Assembly (NCBI GenBank): GCA_018969905.1
Contig: JAGWXK010000006.1
Coordinates: forward strand, 1 to 49,443
Origin: Bdellovibrionales bacterium
GTDB lineage: Bacteria > Bdellovibrionota > UBA1018 > CAIMNF01
Direction of reading: 5' to 3'
Length of the DNA: 49,443 nt
In this document: in pieces, positions 8,293 to 15,275 of the stretch
Position numbering within the stretch: the stretch's first letter is position 1
Layout: each line of letters opens with the position of its first letter
Made by a program: the position numbers and the translations under genes
Notes under the pieces: model-generated
Seen by the model: only the letters and a program-made list of their open reading frames with translations
The model's database searches: none
What the model was told of the DNA's origin: nothing

Positions 8293-9588
8293 ATGAAGCC
8301 GAATCGCCACGCACTGATTTTCAGCACGGTTTGGCCCGAACCGGACTCCTCCGCGGCCGGGGTCCGCCAAATGCATTGGATTGAGCTTCTCCTTCAGGAT
8401 TTCAAGAGGGTTTCTTTGATCTCGCCTGCAAAACCAAAACAAGAGCAGGATTGGGGCCGGGTGGAGATTCCGGATCGGGTCGAGTTTTTGCCGATGCCCC
8501 TTAATGATTGGTCGCTGCAGGAGCAACTCAAGGAGTGGAATCCTGAGATCGTTCTATTTGATCGATTCATTCTGGAAGAACAATATGGAGCGATGGTGTA
8601 TGAGGCGCTTCCTCATGCGCTCGTGTTGATGGAAACCCAAGACCTTCATTTTGTGAGACGGGCCCGCGAACCCTTGCGCGAAACTTGGCTCACCTCTCAG
8701 AATGAACCCCAAAGGTACCGAACTGAAACTGCAATTCGTGAAACCGCTTCGATCGAGCGGGTGGATTACTCTTTTGTCGTGTCTTCCTATGAGGAACGAT
8801 TGCTCCGCGAAGAGTTTGGGATTGGAGCTGATCAGCAAGGGTGGGTTCCATTTTTTTATGATCCCCCAGTGCATGCAGGGTTCAATTCTGATTTTTCAGA
8901 ACGTGCTGATTTTGTTTGGATTGGAAATTTTAGGCACGCTCCCAATGCGGATGGCCTTCGGTGGTTTCGAGCAAGCATTTGGCCCGAAATTCGGAAGAAC
9001 CTGAAAAACGCAAGACTTCGTGTCTATGGAGCCTATCCGTCTGCGGAGTTCATGGCGTGGAATGAGAATCCGGGCTTGGGAATAGAGGTGAAGGGACCGG
9101 TACGGGCTCTCTCAGAGGTGTTTCAGGACGCACGGGTGAATCTTGCGCCTCTTCGATTTGGGGCGGGAGTGAAGGGGAAGATCCTGGAGGGCTTCCGCTT
9201 TGGAGTTCCTGCCATTACGACTCCAGTGGGTGCGGAGGGGTTGCTGCCCGAAGGATCGGATCTTGCGATGTTCCCAGGCGGAATCGAGACGGATCCCAAG
9301 CGGTTTGCGGAAGCGGCGGTTCGAATGCACTCGGACTCCGGTGTCTGGAGAAGTGCGCATGATCGAGCAAAATCCCTTATGGAAAATCAGTTTGCGCGCG
9401 CTAAGATCGAGCCTGCGCTTCGGGCGCGCATCGGGGAGTTATTGCAGCAGAAACGAGCAGGGGATTTGCCCCGGTGGAGAAGCAGGATTCTGAGGCACGA
9501 GCTTTCGCAGTCCCGAAAATATTTTTCAAAATGGATTGAGGCAAAGGAACGATTGCTCGCTATTCAAGAACGGGAAGAGAATCCATAA
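8293..9588 (+). CDS. Glycosyltransferase (GT-B, family 1/4 type)
   Basis: The ORF opens upstream at 8110, but the protein-like sequence begins at MKPNRHALIFSTVWPEPDSS, giving 431 aa. The N-terminal half has a Rossmann-like nucleotide-sugar glycosyltransferase pattern. The C-terminal half has FVWIGNFRHAPNADGLRWF and the donor-binding E-x7-E region seen in GT-B enzymes (NLAPLRFGAGVKGKILEGFRFGVPAITTPVGAEGL compresses the signature G-x-K-x-x-E-x-x-x-x-G-P). It likely adds a sugar to a cell-surface glycan; the acceptor is unknown. The upstream extension was discarded because it is antisense to the TPR gene's signal-peptide end. No strong ribosome site is visible. Confidence 0.8.
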   Translation: MKPNRHALIFSTVWPEPDSSAAGVRQMHWIELLLQDFKRVSLISPAKPKQEQDWGRVEIPDRVEFLPMPLNDWSLQEQLKEWNPEIVLFDRFILEEQYGAMVYEALPHALVLMETQDLHFVRRAREPLRETWLTSQNEPQRYRTETAIRETASIERVDYSFVVSSYEERLLREEFGIGADQQGWVPFFYDPPVHAGFNSDFSERADFVWIGNFRHAPNADGLRWFRASIWPEIRKNLKNARLRVYGAYPSAEFMAWNENPGLGIEVKGPVRALSEVFQDARVNLAPLRFGAGVKGKILEGFRFGVPAITTPVGAEGLLPEGSDLAMFPGGIETDPKRFAEAAVRMHSDSGVWRSAHDRAKSLMENQFARAKIEPALRARIGELLQQKRAGDLPRWRSRILRHELSQSRKYFSKWIEAKERLLAIQEREENP

Positions 9589-9751
9589 ACTCTGAAACCT
9601 GCGTTTCAGAGCTGGGGGAGCGGGCCGGAGTGGTGGATTCGATACTCGGAGTGCTGAAGATCGCAAGCCCCACGATGATGGCGCAAATGCCGCCCAAAAA
9701 GGTGAAGAGGAGATTTTCGGCAAGATTTTCCTGAAATTCAAATTCATCCAT
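9560..9751 (-). CDS. Small single-span membrane protein
   Basis: Sixty-three residues from MDEFEFQENLAENLLF, or 67 from an in-frame ATG four codons earlier. One hydrophobic span (LLFTFLGGICAIIVGLAIF) follows an acidic N terminus, and the tail is polar with serine, threonine and proline. It overlaps the 3' end of the convergent glycosyltransferase gene by 29 bp. The amino-acid pattern is that of a real small membrane protein, but no ribosome site is strong and no family is recognised. Confidence 0.45.
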   Translation of the reverse strand: MDEFEFQENLAENLLFTFLGGICAIIVGLAIFSTPSIESTTPARSPSSETQVSEFMDSLPVLE

Positions 9752-9814
9752 ACCCAAAGGCATATCGGCTGAGCGTCAATAAAACTTGAGCACAAAAATC
9801 AGGAATTAAAGCTG

Positions 9815-10549
9815 CTAGCTTTTCCTGCGGACTTTCACCGAGTGAATGGGGAGCCCGTCCTTGATGAAAAGACGCTCAAAAAGGGTCACAGTGGGGATGG
9901 TGAGGAGTTTTGCCTGCGGGTTTCCGGCATGCAGGTCGCGGGTCATCTCAAGGATCTCGAAGGTGTCGGAGAGGGAGTGAAGGTTTTCGAGAATGAATTC
10001 GAAGTACTCTGCGTGATCAGTCTTCAAATGGAACACGCCCGTATCGCTCAATAGGGGAGCGATCGAGAGGAGCCATTCGCGGTCCGCAGTCCGGTTTTTC
10101 TTCTGGGCCTTTTTGGGCCAGGGATCCGGGAAAAACATGTGCAGAAAATCGATCTCACCCGCCGCAAACATGAAGGGGAGCCGATCTGCGTTCGCCCGGA
10201 ACGCCAGGAGATTTCGGACCTGGAACTTCTTTGATTTTTCGGCCAATCGGTAGATCTGTTTGAACTTCCAATCGATTCCGACGTAAAGCGCATTGGGATT
10301 CTGGCGCGCCCATTCCAGGCACACGTGTCCCGCATTGCAGCCGATTTCGACATGCAAGGGGATTCCAGATCCGGAAGCTTTCGAGGATGAGATGGGGAAG
10401 CGAGTTCTCCATTCTCCCTTGTGGGTTTCCGTATCGTGGTCTGTGTACGCAAGTCCCCTGAGGTCTTCTGGGAGGTTTTTCAACTTTTCCCAATAGATGT
10501 TCTTGGAGGGGGCGTACCTGAAATCGGGGCTAGACACCGAGCGAGACAT
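9815..10549 (-). CDS. trmB: tRNA (guanine46-N7)-methyltransferase
   Basis: A 244-aa SAM-dependent methyltransferase that makes m7G46 in the variable loop of tRNAs. Landmarks are the SAM-binding HVEIGCNAGH (66-75), GIDWKF (acidic residue for the SAM ribose, about 91), and the signature FPDPWPKK (140-147) followed by basic residues and HLKTDHAEYFEF near 195. Length is slightly above the usual 210-240 because of an N-terminal extension of about 60 residues. It is followed downstream by the small membrane protein gene. Confidence 0.93.
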   Translation of the reverse strand: MSRSVSSPDFRYAPSKNIYWEKLKNLPEDLRGLAYTDHDTETHKGEWRTRFPISSSKASGSGIPLHVEIGCNAGHVCLEWARQNPNALYVGIDWKFKQIYRLAEKSKKFQVRNLLAFRANADRLPFMFAAGEIDFLHMFFPDPWPKKAQKKNRTADREWLLSIAPLLSDTGVFHLKTDHAEYFEFILENLHSLSDTFEILEMTRDLHAGNPQAKLLTIPTVTLFERLFIKDGLPIHSVKVRRKS

Positions 10550-10589
10550 AAATAGGACGAATGTAATAACTCGAATGATATCGCTTTGT

Positions 10590-10606
10590 AAAGACTTCGG
10601 GTCTTT
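10590..10606 (-). terminator. Hairpin with UUCG-type loop downstream of the flagellin gene
   Basis: AAAGAC-TTCGG-GTCTTT forms a compact hairpin with a stable loop, followed by short T or A runs on both strands. It lies between the flagellin stop and the trmB start and could end leftward flagellin transcription. Confidence 0.4.
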
Positions 10607-10649
10607 TCACTGCCGACCCGGCGGGATATGCACTCTCGTTTTCAGGGAG

Positions 10650-10676
10650 CGCACACCCCGCCAGGCGGAGTGTGCG
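10650..10676. repeat. GC-rich 13-bp hairpin after the flagellin gene
   Basis: CGCACACCCCGCC and GGCGGAGTGTGCG pair at 12 of 13 positions with a single-base loop. It lies about 50 bases past the flagellin stop. There is no T run on either strand, so it is more likely an mRNA 3'-end stabiliser than an intrinsic terminator. Confidence 0.5.
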
Positions 10677-10725
10677 TATCATGAGTCATCCAGACTCAAT
10701 CCCATGTTGTCTATCGCTCGGGGTC

Positions 10726-11559
10726 TTAGCCGAGAAGTTTTAGAACTTGTTGCGGATTCGCATTGGCTTGGCCAAGGACCGAGATTCCGGCTTGAGCAAG
10801 AATGTTGTTCTTGGTCAATTCAGAGGTCTCAGACGCCATGTCAGTGTCGCGGATCCGGGAGCGTGCGGCTTCCAAGTTCTCGCGGTAGGTCCCGATGTTG
10901 TTGATCGTGGACTGTAGGCGGTTTTGGAGAGCGCCGAGAGCCGAGCGGTTCTCATTCAAGCGGGTGAGTGCTGAATCGAGTTTCGCAAGGTTCACTTGTG
11001 AGGATTCTTTGTTTGCAGTCGAAATGCCTTCGATTCCGAGGGCTTCGGTGCCAACGTTCTGTTGTTGAGCGTCGAACACGAGGCGATCTTGGGCTGCGTT
11101 GTTGTTAATTCCGACCTGGATTTCGAGCTTGTTGCCCGAACCGTTCAGGAGTTTTGTCCCGTTGAACTCGGTCGTGGAAGCGATCCGGTCGATTTCGGAT
11201 CGCAATTGCTGAACTTCCTTATCGATAAAGCTTCTTTCCTTATCACCGATGGTGTCGGAAGCAGCCTGGATCGAAAGTTCTCTCATCCGTACAAGGATGT
11301 TTGAAATTTCATTGGTTCCGCCTTCGGCTACTTGAATCATCGAGATCCCGTCCTGGGCATTTCTTCCTGCCTGGGAGAGGGAGCGGGTCGATGCACGGAT
11401 TCGCTCAGAAATCGCGAGTCCTGCAGCATCATCGCCTGCACGGTTGATTCGGTTACCAGAAGAGAGGCGCTCAAGTGAGCTCTCTTGTGCCCTACGGTTT
11501 TGATCCAAGTTACGCTGGGCGATCATCGCTTGGAGGTTAGTATTGATACGCAAACCCAT
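10726..11559 (-). CDS. fliC: Flagellin
   Basis: A 277-aa flagellin, at the short end of the family because the surface-exposed D2/D3 domains are missing. The N-terminal D0/D1 coil (MGLRINTNLQAMIAQRNL, then SLERLSSGNRINRAGDDAAG) and the C-terminal coil (ARSRIRDTDMASETSELTK, ILAQAGISVLGQAN) are canonical; they assemble into the filament core after export by the flagellar type III apparatus. AAGGAG seven bases before the ATG is a strong ribosome site, and a sigma-28 promoter lies about 95 bases upstream. It is the only flagellar gene in the window, so the other flagellins and chaperones lie elsewhere. Confidence 0.97.
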   Translation of the reverse strand: MGLRINTNLQAMIAQRNLDQNRRAQESSLERLSSGNRINRAGDDAAGLAISERIRASTRSLSQAGRNAQDGISMIQVAEGGTNEISNILVRMRELSIQAASDTIGDKERSFIDKEVQQLRSEIDRIASTTEFNGTKLLNGSGNKLEIQVGINNNAAQDRLVFDAQQQNVGTEALGIEGISTANKESSQVNLAKLDSALTRLNENRSALGALQNRLQSTINNIGTYRENLEAARSRIRDTDMASETSELTKNNILAQAGISVLGQANANPQQVLKLLG

Positions 11560-11652
11560 GGTTAGTCTCCTTTTTCAACATAGGTATTCTTCCATGAGTT
11601 ACTCGTGATCCTTCACGAGATCAGGCAGTCCGAGAATCGCCCGACAATCTGC

Positions 11653-11679
11653 ATATCGGCGGTGTCCTTTTTGACTTGA
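11653..11679 (-). promoter_or_regulatory. Sigma-28 (FliA) promoter of the flagellin gene
   Basis: On the minus strand TCAAGTCA, an 11-bp spacer and GCCGATAT match the FliA consensus TAAAGTTT-N11-GCCGATAA in both boxes and in exact spacing. Transcription would start about 85 bases before the flagellin ATG. This ties the gene to late flagellar control. Confidence 0.85.
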
Positions 11680-11928
11680 GAAAAAAATGCAGTAATATCA
11701 GGAACTTATATCCGACAAGGAAAATCAGGTATTATTAAATTGCTGATATTTAAATAAAATTCGCCATCATAGGGGAATGCCGGAGCTCGGAAAAAAATGC
11801 ACACCGCCCCCAAGGAGTGGGTCTGTTCTTCGGGTTTTGAGGGAAAAGAATCTTCCGGCCAACCCCAATCTTCGCGGTAATTTTGAACCTTCCTTCCGGT
11901 TTGGGCGCTTTTCTGCTATAAATCCCGC
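11680..11928. promoter_or_regulatory. AT-rich spacer with predicted bolA promoter
   Basis: Bases 11690-11765 are strongly AT-rich and carry no gene. Next to bolA, TGCTATAAA (extended -10, TATAAA at 11917-11922) ends only six bases before the bolA ATG and no Shine-Dalgarno is present, again suggesting a leaderless transcript. The listed leftward ORF over 11767-12165 is a shadow of bolA. Confidence 0.4.
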
Positions 11929-12183
11929 ATGACTCCCGAACAATTGAAGGCCCGAATCAAACAACTTCACACGGAAACCCATGTGGAAGTGACCGATCTC
12001 ACCGGAACCATGGACCACTACCAGGTTCTTGTGGTGAGTCCTGCGTTTGAAGGCAAGATGATGATCGATCAGCAAAAGATGATCATGGCCTTGCTGAAAG
12101 CCGAAATCGACACCGAGGAAGTTCACGCGCTCACGATGAAAACCTATACGCCAGCGCAATACCAAAAATTTGGAGGAAAATGA
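11929..12183 (+). CDS. bolA: BolA family protein
   Basis: An 84-aa BolA-fold protein (class II KH-like). It has the short N-terminal helix LKARIKQL, the DLTGTMDHYQVLVVSPAFEGK core and the C-terminal helix region EVHALTMKTYTPAQY. The IbaG-like loop and invariant late histidine near residue 66 fit a BolA that ligates a [2Fe-2S] cluster jointly with a CGFS glutaredoxin. That partner is encoded immediately downstream with overlapping start and stop. Together they are expected to move or sense Fe-S clusters in the cytoplasm. Confidence 0.92.
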   Translation: MTPEQLKARIKQLHTETHVEVTDLTGTMDHYQVLVVSPAFEGKMMIDQQKMIMALLKAEIDTEEVHALTMKTYTPAQYQKFGGK

Positions 12184-12185
12184 TC

Positions 12186-12500
12186 ATGTCTCATCCCCTG
12201 ACTACTGAAGTGGAAAAACTCGTAAAACAAAATGAAGTGGTGATCTACATGAAGGGTTCACCCGAATTCCCAATGTGTGGATTCTCCGCGCGTGCGGTTG
12301 CAGTGTTGAAGGCCGCAGGCGTTGCAAAAATCGCATCTTTTGACGTGTTGTCGGATGATGACATGTGGACCGCTCTTGAAGAGTTCACCCAGTGGCCAAC
12401 TGTTCCCCAGATCTTCATTAAGGGAAAATTCATCGGTGGATGCGACATCGTAACCGAGATGTTTGAGCGCGGTGAGCTTCAGGAAACCTTAAAAGGCTGA
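12186..12500 (+). CDS. grxD: Monothiol glutaredoxin, CGFS type (Grx4)
   Basis: A 104-aa monothiol glutaredoxin. The active site is CGFS (residues 31-34), the cis-proline lies in WPTVPQIFIKGKFIGGCDI, and the GG-C-D glutathione-binding turn follows. It carries [2Fe-2S] clusters bound with glutathione rather than reducing disulfides. ATG at 12186 is preferred over 12180 because GGAGG sits nine bases upstream of it but only four from the other. It overlaps or abuts bolA, forming a two-gene operon. Its stop codon touches the stop of convergent epmA with no base between. Confidence 0.95.
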   Translation: MSHPLTTEVEKLVKQNEVVIYMKGSPEFPMCGFSARAVAVLKAAGVAKIASFDVLSDDDMWTALEEFTQWPTVPQIFIKGKFIGGCDIVTEMFERGELQETLKG

Positions 12501-13496
12501 TTAAAAGCTTTTTAAGAACAGTACCTCGTCGATGACTTTTGCGCCAAGCAGGATCATGATCAGGCGATCCAGCCCGATTGCGATTCCTGATGTGGGAGGC
12601 ATGCGTTCGATCGCGGCAAGCAATTCTTCGTCGATCGGGGATGTTGGCCACTCTGTACCATAGGTTTCGCTCCGGATTCGTTGGTCCTTCTCGAAGTTCT
12701 TTCTTTGCTGAAACGGATCCCTAAGTTCATCGAATGCATTTCCGAGTTCCGTTCGTCCCACATAAACCTCAAAGCGATTGGCCCAGTTGAAACCGGTTTC
12801 ATCACGGACTTGATTGCAGAGTGAGGATTGGCTCAAAGGATAGTGTGTGACGAAAAAGGCTTCTGCAGTTGGGAGTCTTGGTTCAATCAGATTGAGCCAG
12901 AGCTTGAAATAAAGATCATCCCAAGGTTCTTGAGCGCTTGCTTCAAGTCCGTTTTTTTTGCAAAGCGCGGCCAGTGATGCAGGATCTGTGTGTGTTCTGA
13001 GGTCGAATCCAAGAAAGGTTTGAAACAGGTCGACCACGCGGAATCGCTTCCAGGGGCCCTGAAAAGAAATGGTCTGATCGCAACTTTGAAACTGAAGCTT
13101 TCCGTGGATGAGGTTTGCAAGCGTACAAAAAAGTTCCTCAACCCGGGTCTGAAGGCCTTCAAGCGTAAGGTTCGTTTCATAAAACTCGAGCATCGTGAAT
13201 TCCGGATGATGCTCGGGGGAAGTGGGCTCATTTCGAAAAGAAGAGCAAATTTGAAAAATCCTGGGCAAACCTTGTGCGAGCAATTTTTTCATTCCAAATT
13301 CAGGAGAGGTTGGCAGAAATCGGGGTGGGGCACTCGGAGGAGATTCGACCTGGAAGGGGCGGATGTGAGGCTCCATTCCGGGGCTTTGGACTAAAACCGG
13401 TGTCCTGATCTCTTCGTAGTCGAGCTTCCAGAAATATTCTCGGACGGCCCGCTCTATTGCGCAGCGTTTTTTTAAAATTTCAAGACGATTGGTCAT
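12501..13496 (-). CDS. epmA: Elongation factor P--(R)-beta-lysine ligase
   Basis: A 331-aa class II lysyl-tRNA synthetase paralogue without the anticodon-binding domain (GenX/PoxA/EpmA). It attaches (R)-beta-lysine to a conserved lysine of EF-P, which lets EF-P rescue ribosomes stalled at polyproline. Landmarks are YEEIRTPVLVQSPGMEPHI, motif 2 (ICSSFRNEPTSPEHHPEFTMLEFY) and motif 3 (GIAIGLDRLIMILLGA). The ORF opens 50 codons earlier, but homology starts at MTNRLEILKKR, so this start is chosen; TATAGA lies seven bases upstream, suggesting a leaderless start. EpmB and EF-P are not in this window. Confidence 0.93.
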   Translation of the reverse strand: MTNRLEILKKRCAIERAVREYFWKLDYEEIRTPVLVQSPGMEPHIRPFQVESPPSAPPRFLPTSPEFGMKKLLAQGLPRIFQICSSFRNEPTSPEHHPEFTMLEFYETNLTLEGLQTRVEELFCTLANLIHGKLQFQSCDQTISFQGPWKRFRVVDLFQTFLGFDLRTHTDPASLAALCKKNGLEASAQEPWDDLYFKLWLNLIEPRLPTAEAFFVTHYPLSQSSLCNQVRDETGFNWANRFEVYVGRTELGNAFDELRDPFQQRKNFEKDQRIRSETYGTEWPTSPIDEELLAAIERMPPTSGIAIGLDRLIMILLGAKVIDEVLFLKSF

Positions 13497-13511
13497 TGGG
13501 TACTCTATATC

Positions 13512-13577
13512 ATGATTCGGTCTTTGATTGTTTTTGCTTTTGTTTCCTGCCTGATGGGGGGTAGCCTTGGGGGATGA
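13512..13577 (+). CDS. Possible 21-codon hydrophobic leader peptide upstream of the Nudix gene
   Basis: ATG at 13512 opens a 21-residue peptide (MIRSLIVFAFVSCLMGGSLGG) ending in TGA that overlaps the Nudix ATG (ATGA). It looks like a lipoprotein or secretion signal without a mature part. It may be a translational leader, the relic of a signal peptide, or chance. There is no clear ribosome site. Confidence 0.25.
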   Translation: MIRSLIVFAFVSCLMGGSLGG

Positions 13578-14170
13578 GTCCACTCCATCATATGTTGAAA
13601 AGAATTCAAGAAATGGAGAGTCCGGGGTTTCCCTTTGAGATCCCAAAACAGCGACAGGGCCCCCAAGCGGCTGTGTTGGTGCTTTTTTCAGGTGAGTCGT
13701 TCTTGCAGGCAGAGATGCTCCTGATGAAGCGTTCTTCCACCGTGATCACTCATCCGGATCAGATCGCATTTCCTGGTGGGGGCGTAGAGGATCGAGATCA
13801 GGGGAGTTTGATCGAGACTGCTCTACGAGAAACTCAGGAGGAGGTTGGGTTAGGCCGAGAGGGAATCATGCCCATTGGGTTACTCCCTGAATTGCCCACT
13901 GTCAGTGGAGGGGTTTGGGTGACTCCCGTAGTCGCGTATGCTTCCGAGAAAGCTCGAAGAAGCATCCTAAAATTAGATTCTTCTGAGGTTGCTCATTCTG
14001 ACTGGGATTTGATTTCTAACCTTCTTTCCACCCGAAAAGAGGAATCGCGCTCGGTCAGAGGGGTTTCGGTGAACCTTCCAGAGTTTCAATGGAAGGGAGA
14101 GCGAATGTGGGGCATGACAGCCTTGATTTTTGATCTCATTTTACAGCGGTATGCTAGGATCGGAAAATGA
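13574..14170 (+). CDS. Nudix hydrolase, CoA pyrophosphatase (NudL) type
   Basis: A 198-aa Nudix protein. The segment LMKRSSTVITHPDQIAFPGGGVEDRD is the NudL-type sequence before the Nudix box; the box continues ALRETQEEVGLG with the metal-binding REx2EE residues about 87-92. It probably hydrolyses CoA or related nucleoside diphosphate derivatives in the cytoplasm; substrate assignment is by family resemblance. The stop overlaps the ATG of the following exported-protein gene (14167), so they are coupled. Confidence 0.85.
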   Translation: MSPLHHMLKRIQEMESPGFPFEIPKQRQGPQAAVLVLFSGESFLQAEMLLMKRSSTVITHPDQIAFPGGGVEDRDQGSLIETALRETQEEVGLGREGIMPIGLLPELPTVSGGVWVTPVVAYASEKARRSILKLDSSEVAHSDWDLISNLLSTRKEESRSVRGVSVNLPEFQWKGERMWGMTALIFDLILQRYARIGK

Positions 14171-14688
14171 TGAAAATTTTAAAACTTCTTGCTTTGGTAG
14201 CCTTATTCTTTCAAGTCACCTCTCCCCAAGTTCATGCAGCAGGCGAGCCCTGGAAAGGAAAAACAGAGGTGAGTCCCGTTGAACTTGGTTTGATGGCTGG
14301 AGCCGCAATTTATGGAAAAGATATAAATTGGAGTTCCCTTGCGAGCATGGCTTATTTGCTGAAGGATCAAGGTTTCTTGGACGAGATTGATGATCGCCTC
14401 TGGATTGAAATGGAGTTGGGACCAACTTTTTTCTCGACTCGAAATTCAAATGAAACTGGGCTTCAATATAGCACTCATCTGCGTTGGGATTTTACCTACA
14501 ATGAATTTTGGACTTTGTATGCTTTGGGGGGATTGTCTGGATTTGGTTTGCCTTCAAGCTATGATTCCTCCTTTACGATTCACCCGAGATTTGGAGCAGG
14601 AGTTCAATATTTAACCAAAGCAGCCCTTTCCTTTCGAGGCGAGGTTTCAGCAGAGTTCATTGGTCTTGGCATTGCACTCAATTTCTAG
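14167..14688 (+). CDS. Exported, probably outer-membrane beta-barrel protein
   Basis: A 173-aa protein with a signal peptide (ILKLLALVALFFQVTS, cleavage after VHAA near residue 24). The mature part alternates hydrophobic and polar residues with aromatic girdle residues, and ends in ...GLGIALNF, with a terminal phenylalanine typical of outer-membrane barrels. No family is recognised. Its ATG overlaps the Nudix stop by four bases and the DOMON-like gene follows after 20 bp, so it belongs to the rightward run toward namZ and the PBP4 gene. Confidence 0.6.
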   Translation: MMKILKLLALVALFFQVTSPQVHAAGEPWKGKTEVSPVELGLMAGAAIYGKDINWSSLASMAYLLKDQGFLDEIDDRLWIEMELGPTFFSTRNSNETGLQYSTHLRWDFTYNEFWTLYALGGLSGFGLPSSYDSSFTIHPRFGAGVQYLTKAALSFRGEVSAEFIGLGIALNF

Positions 14689-14708
14689 GGCAATTCAGGG
14701 GATTTAGA

Positions 14709-15275
14709 ATGAGAATGGCAGCCCTTCATCCTTATCCTGGAAGCGAGACCGAAGAGTCCCGGAGAGTTCGGATCGAAGCCGGGGCTGCTTTTGAGGCGGA
14801 TCATCTGGATTTGATGTTTCAGATTACCGGAATCGGGGGAAATGGCTTGCCAGAGGGGTTTTCAAGTCTACCTGAAGTTAGGGGCGAAAGAAAAACAGAG
14901 CTCTGGAAGGAGATTTGTTTTGAAGCCTTCCTTCCGGTGCAGAATTCGGAAAACTACTTTGAATTTAACGGTGCTTTGAACGGAGATTGGGATCTCTATC
15001 AGTTTGATTCCTATCGATCCGGAATGAGGCAGCTTGCCTGTGAATCAAAGAATTCACCAACCATTACCTCACGAGAGCAAAGCGGCTCCGTTTTTCGAGT
15101 GGGGTTCCGAATCCCGCGCGCGCTATTTCCTGATGCGGTGACCTTTGCTTTGATCGGACTTACTTTGGTACTCAAAACAAAATCGGGGACCACGTATTGG
15201 GCCCTAACCCATGCAGGGGCGAAACCCGACTTTCACCTGCGAGAGAGCTTCATCTATGATCCAATTCGGAATTGA
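14709..15275 (+). CDS. DOMON-like domain protein
   Basis: A 188-aa beta-sandwich protein of the DOMON-like (type 9) family, recognised from ELWKEICFEAFL, the FEFNGALNGDWDLYQFDSYRSGM core and late TYWALTHAGAKPDFHLRESF. Such domains bind sugars or haem and often occur near envelope genes. There is no signal peptide. Its end overlaps the namZ start by 20 bp, so the two are translationally coupled. The function is not known. Confidence 0.7.
   Translation: MRMAALHPYPGSETEESRRVRIEAGAAFEADHLDLMFQITGIGGNGLPEGFSSLPEVRGERKTELWKEICFEAFLPVQNSENYFEFNGALNGDWDLYQFDSYRSGMRQLACESKNSPTITSREQSGSVFRVGFRIPRALFPDAVTFALIGLTLVLKTKSGTTYWALTHAGAKPDFHLRESFIYDPIRN

Noticed and set aside
10650-10676. Intrinsic terminator at the GC-rich hairpin after flagellin
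   Set aside because: The stem is strong but no T run follows it on either strand.
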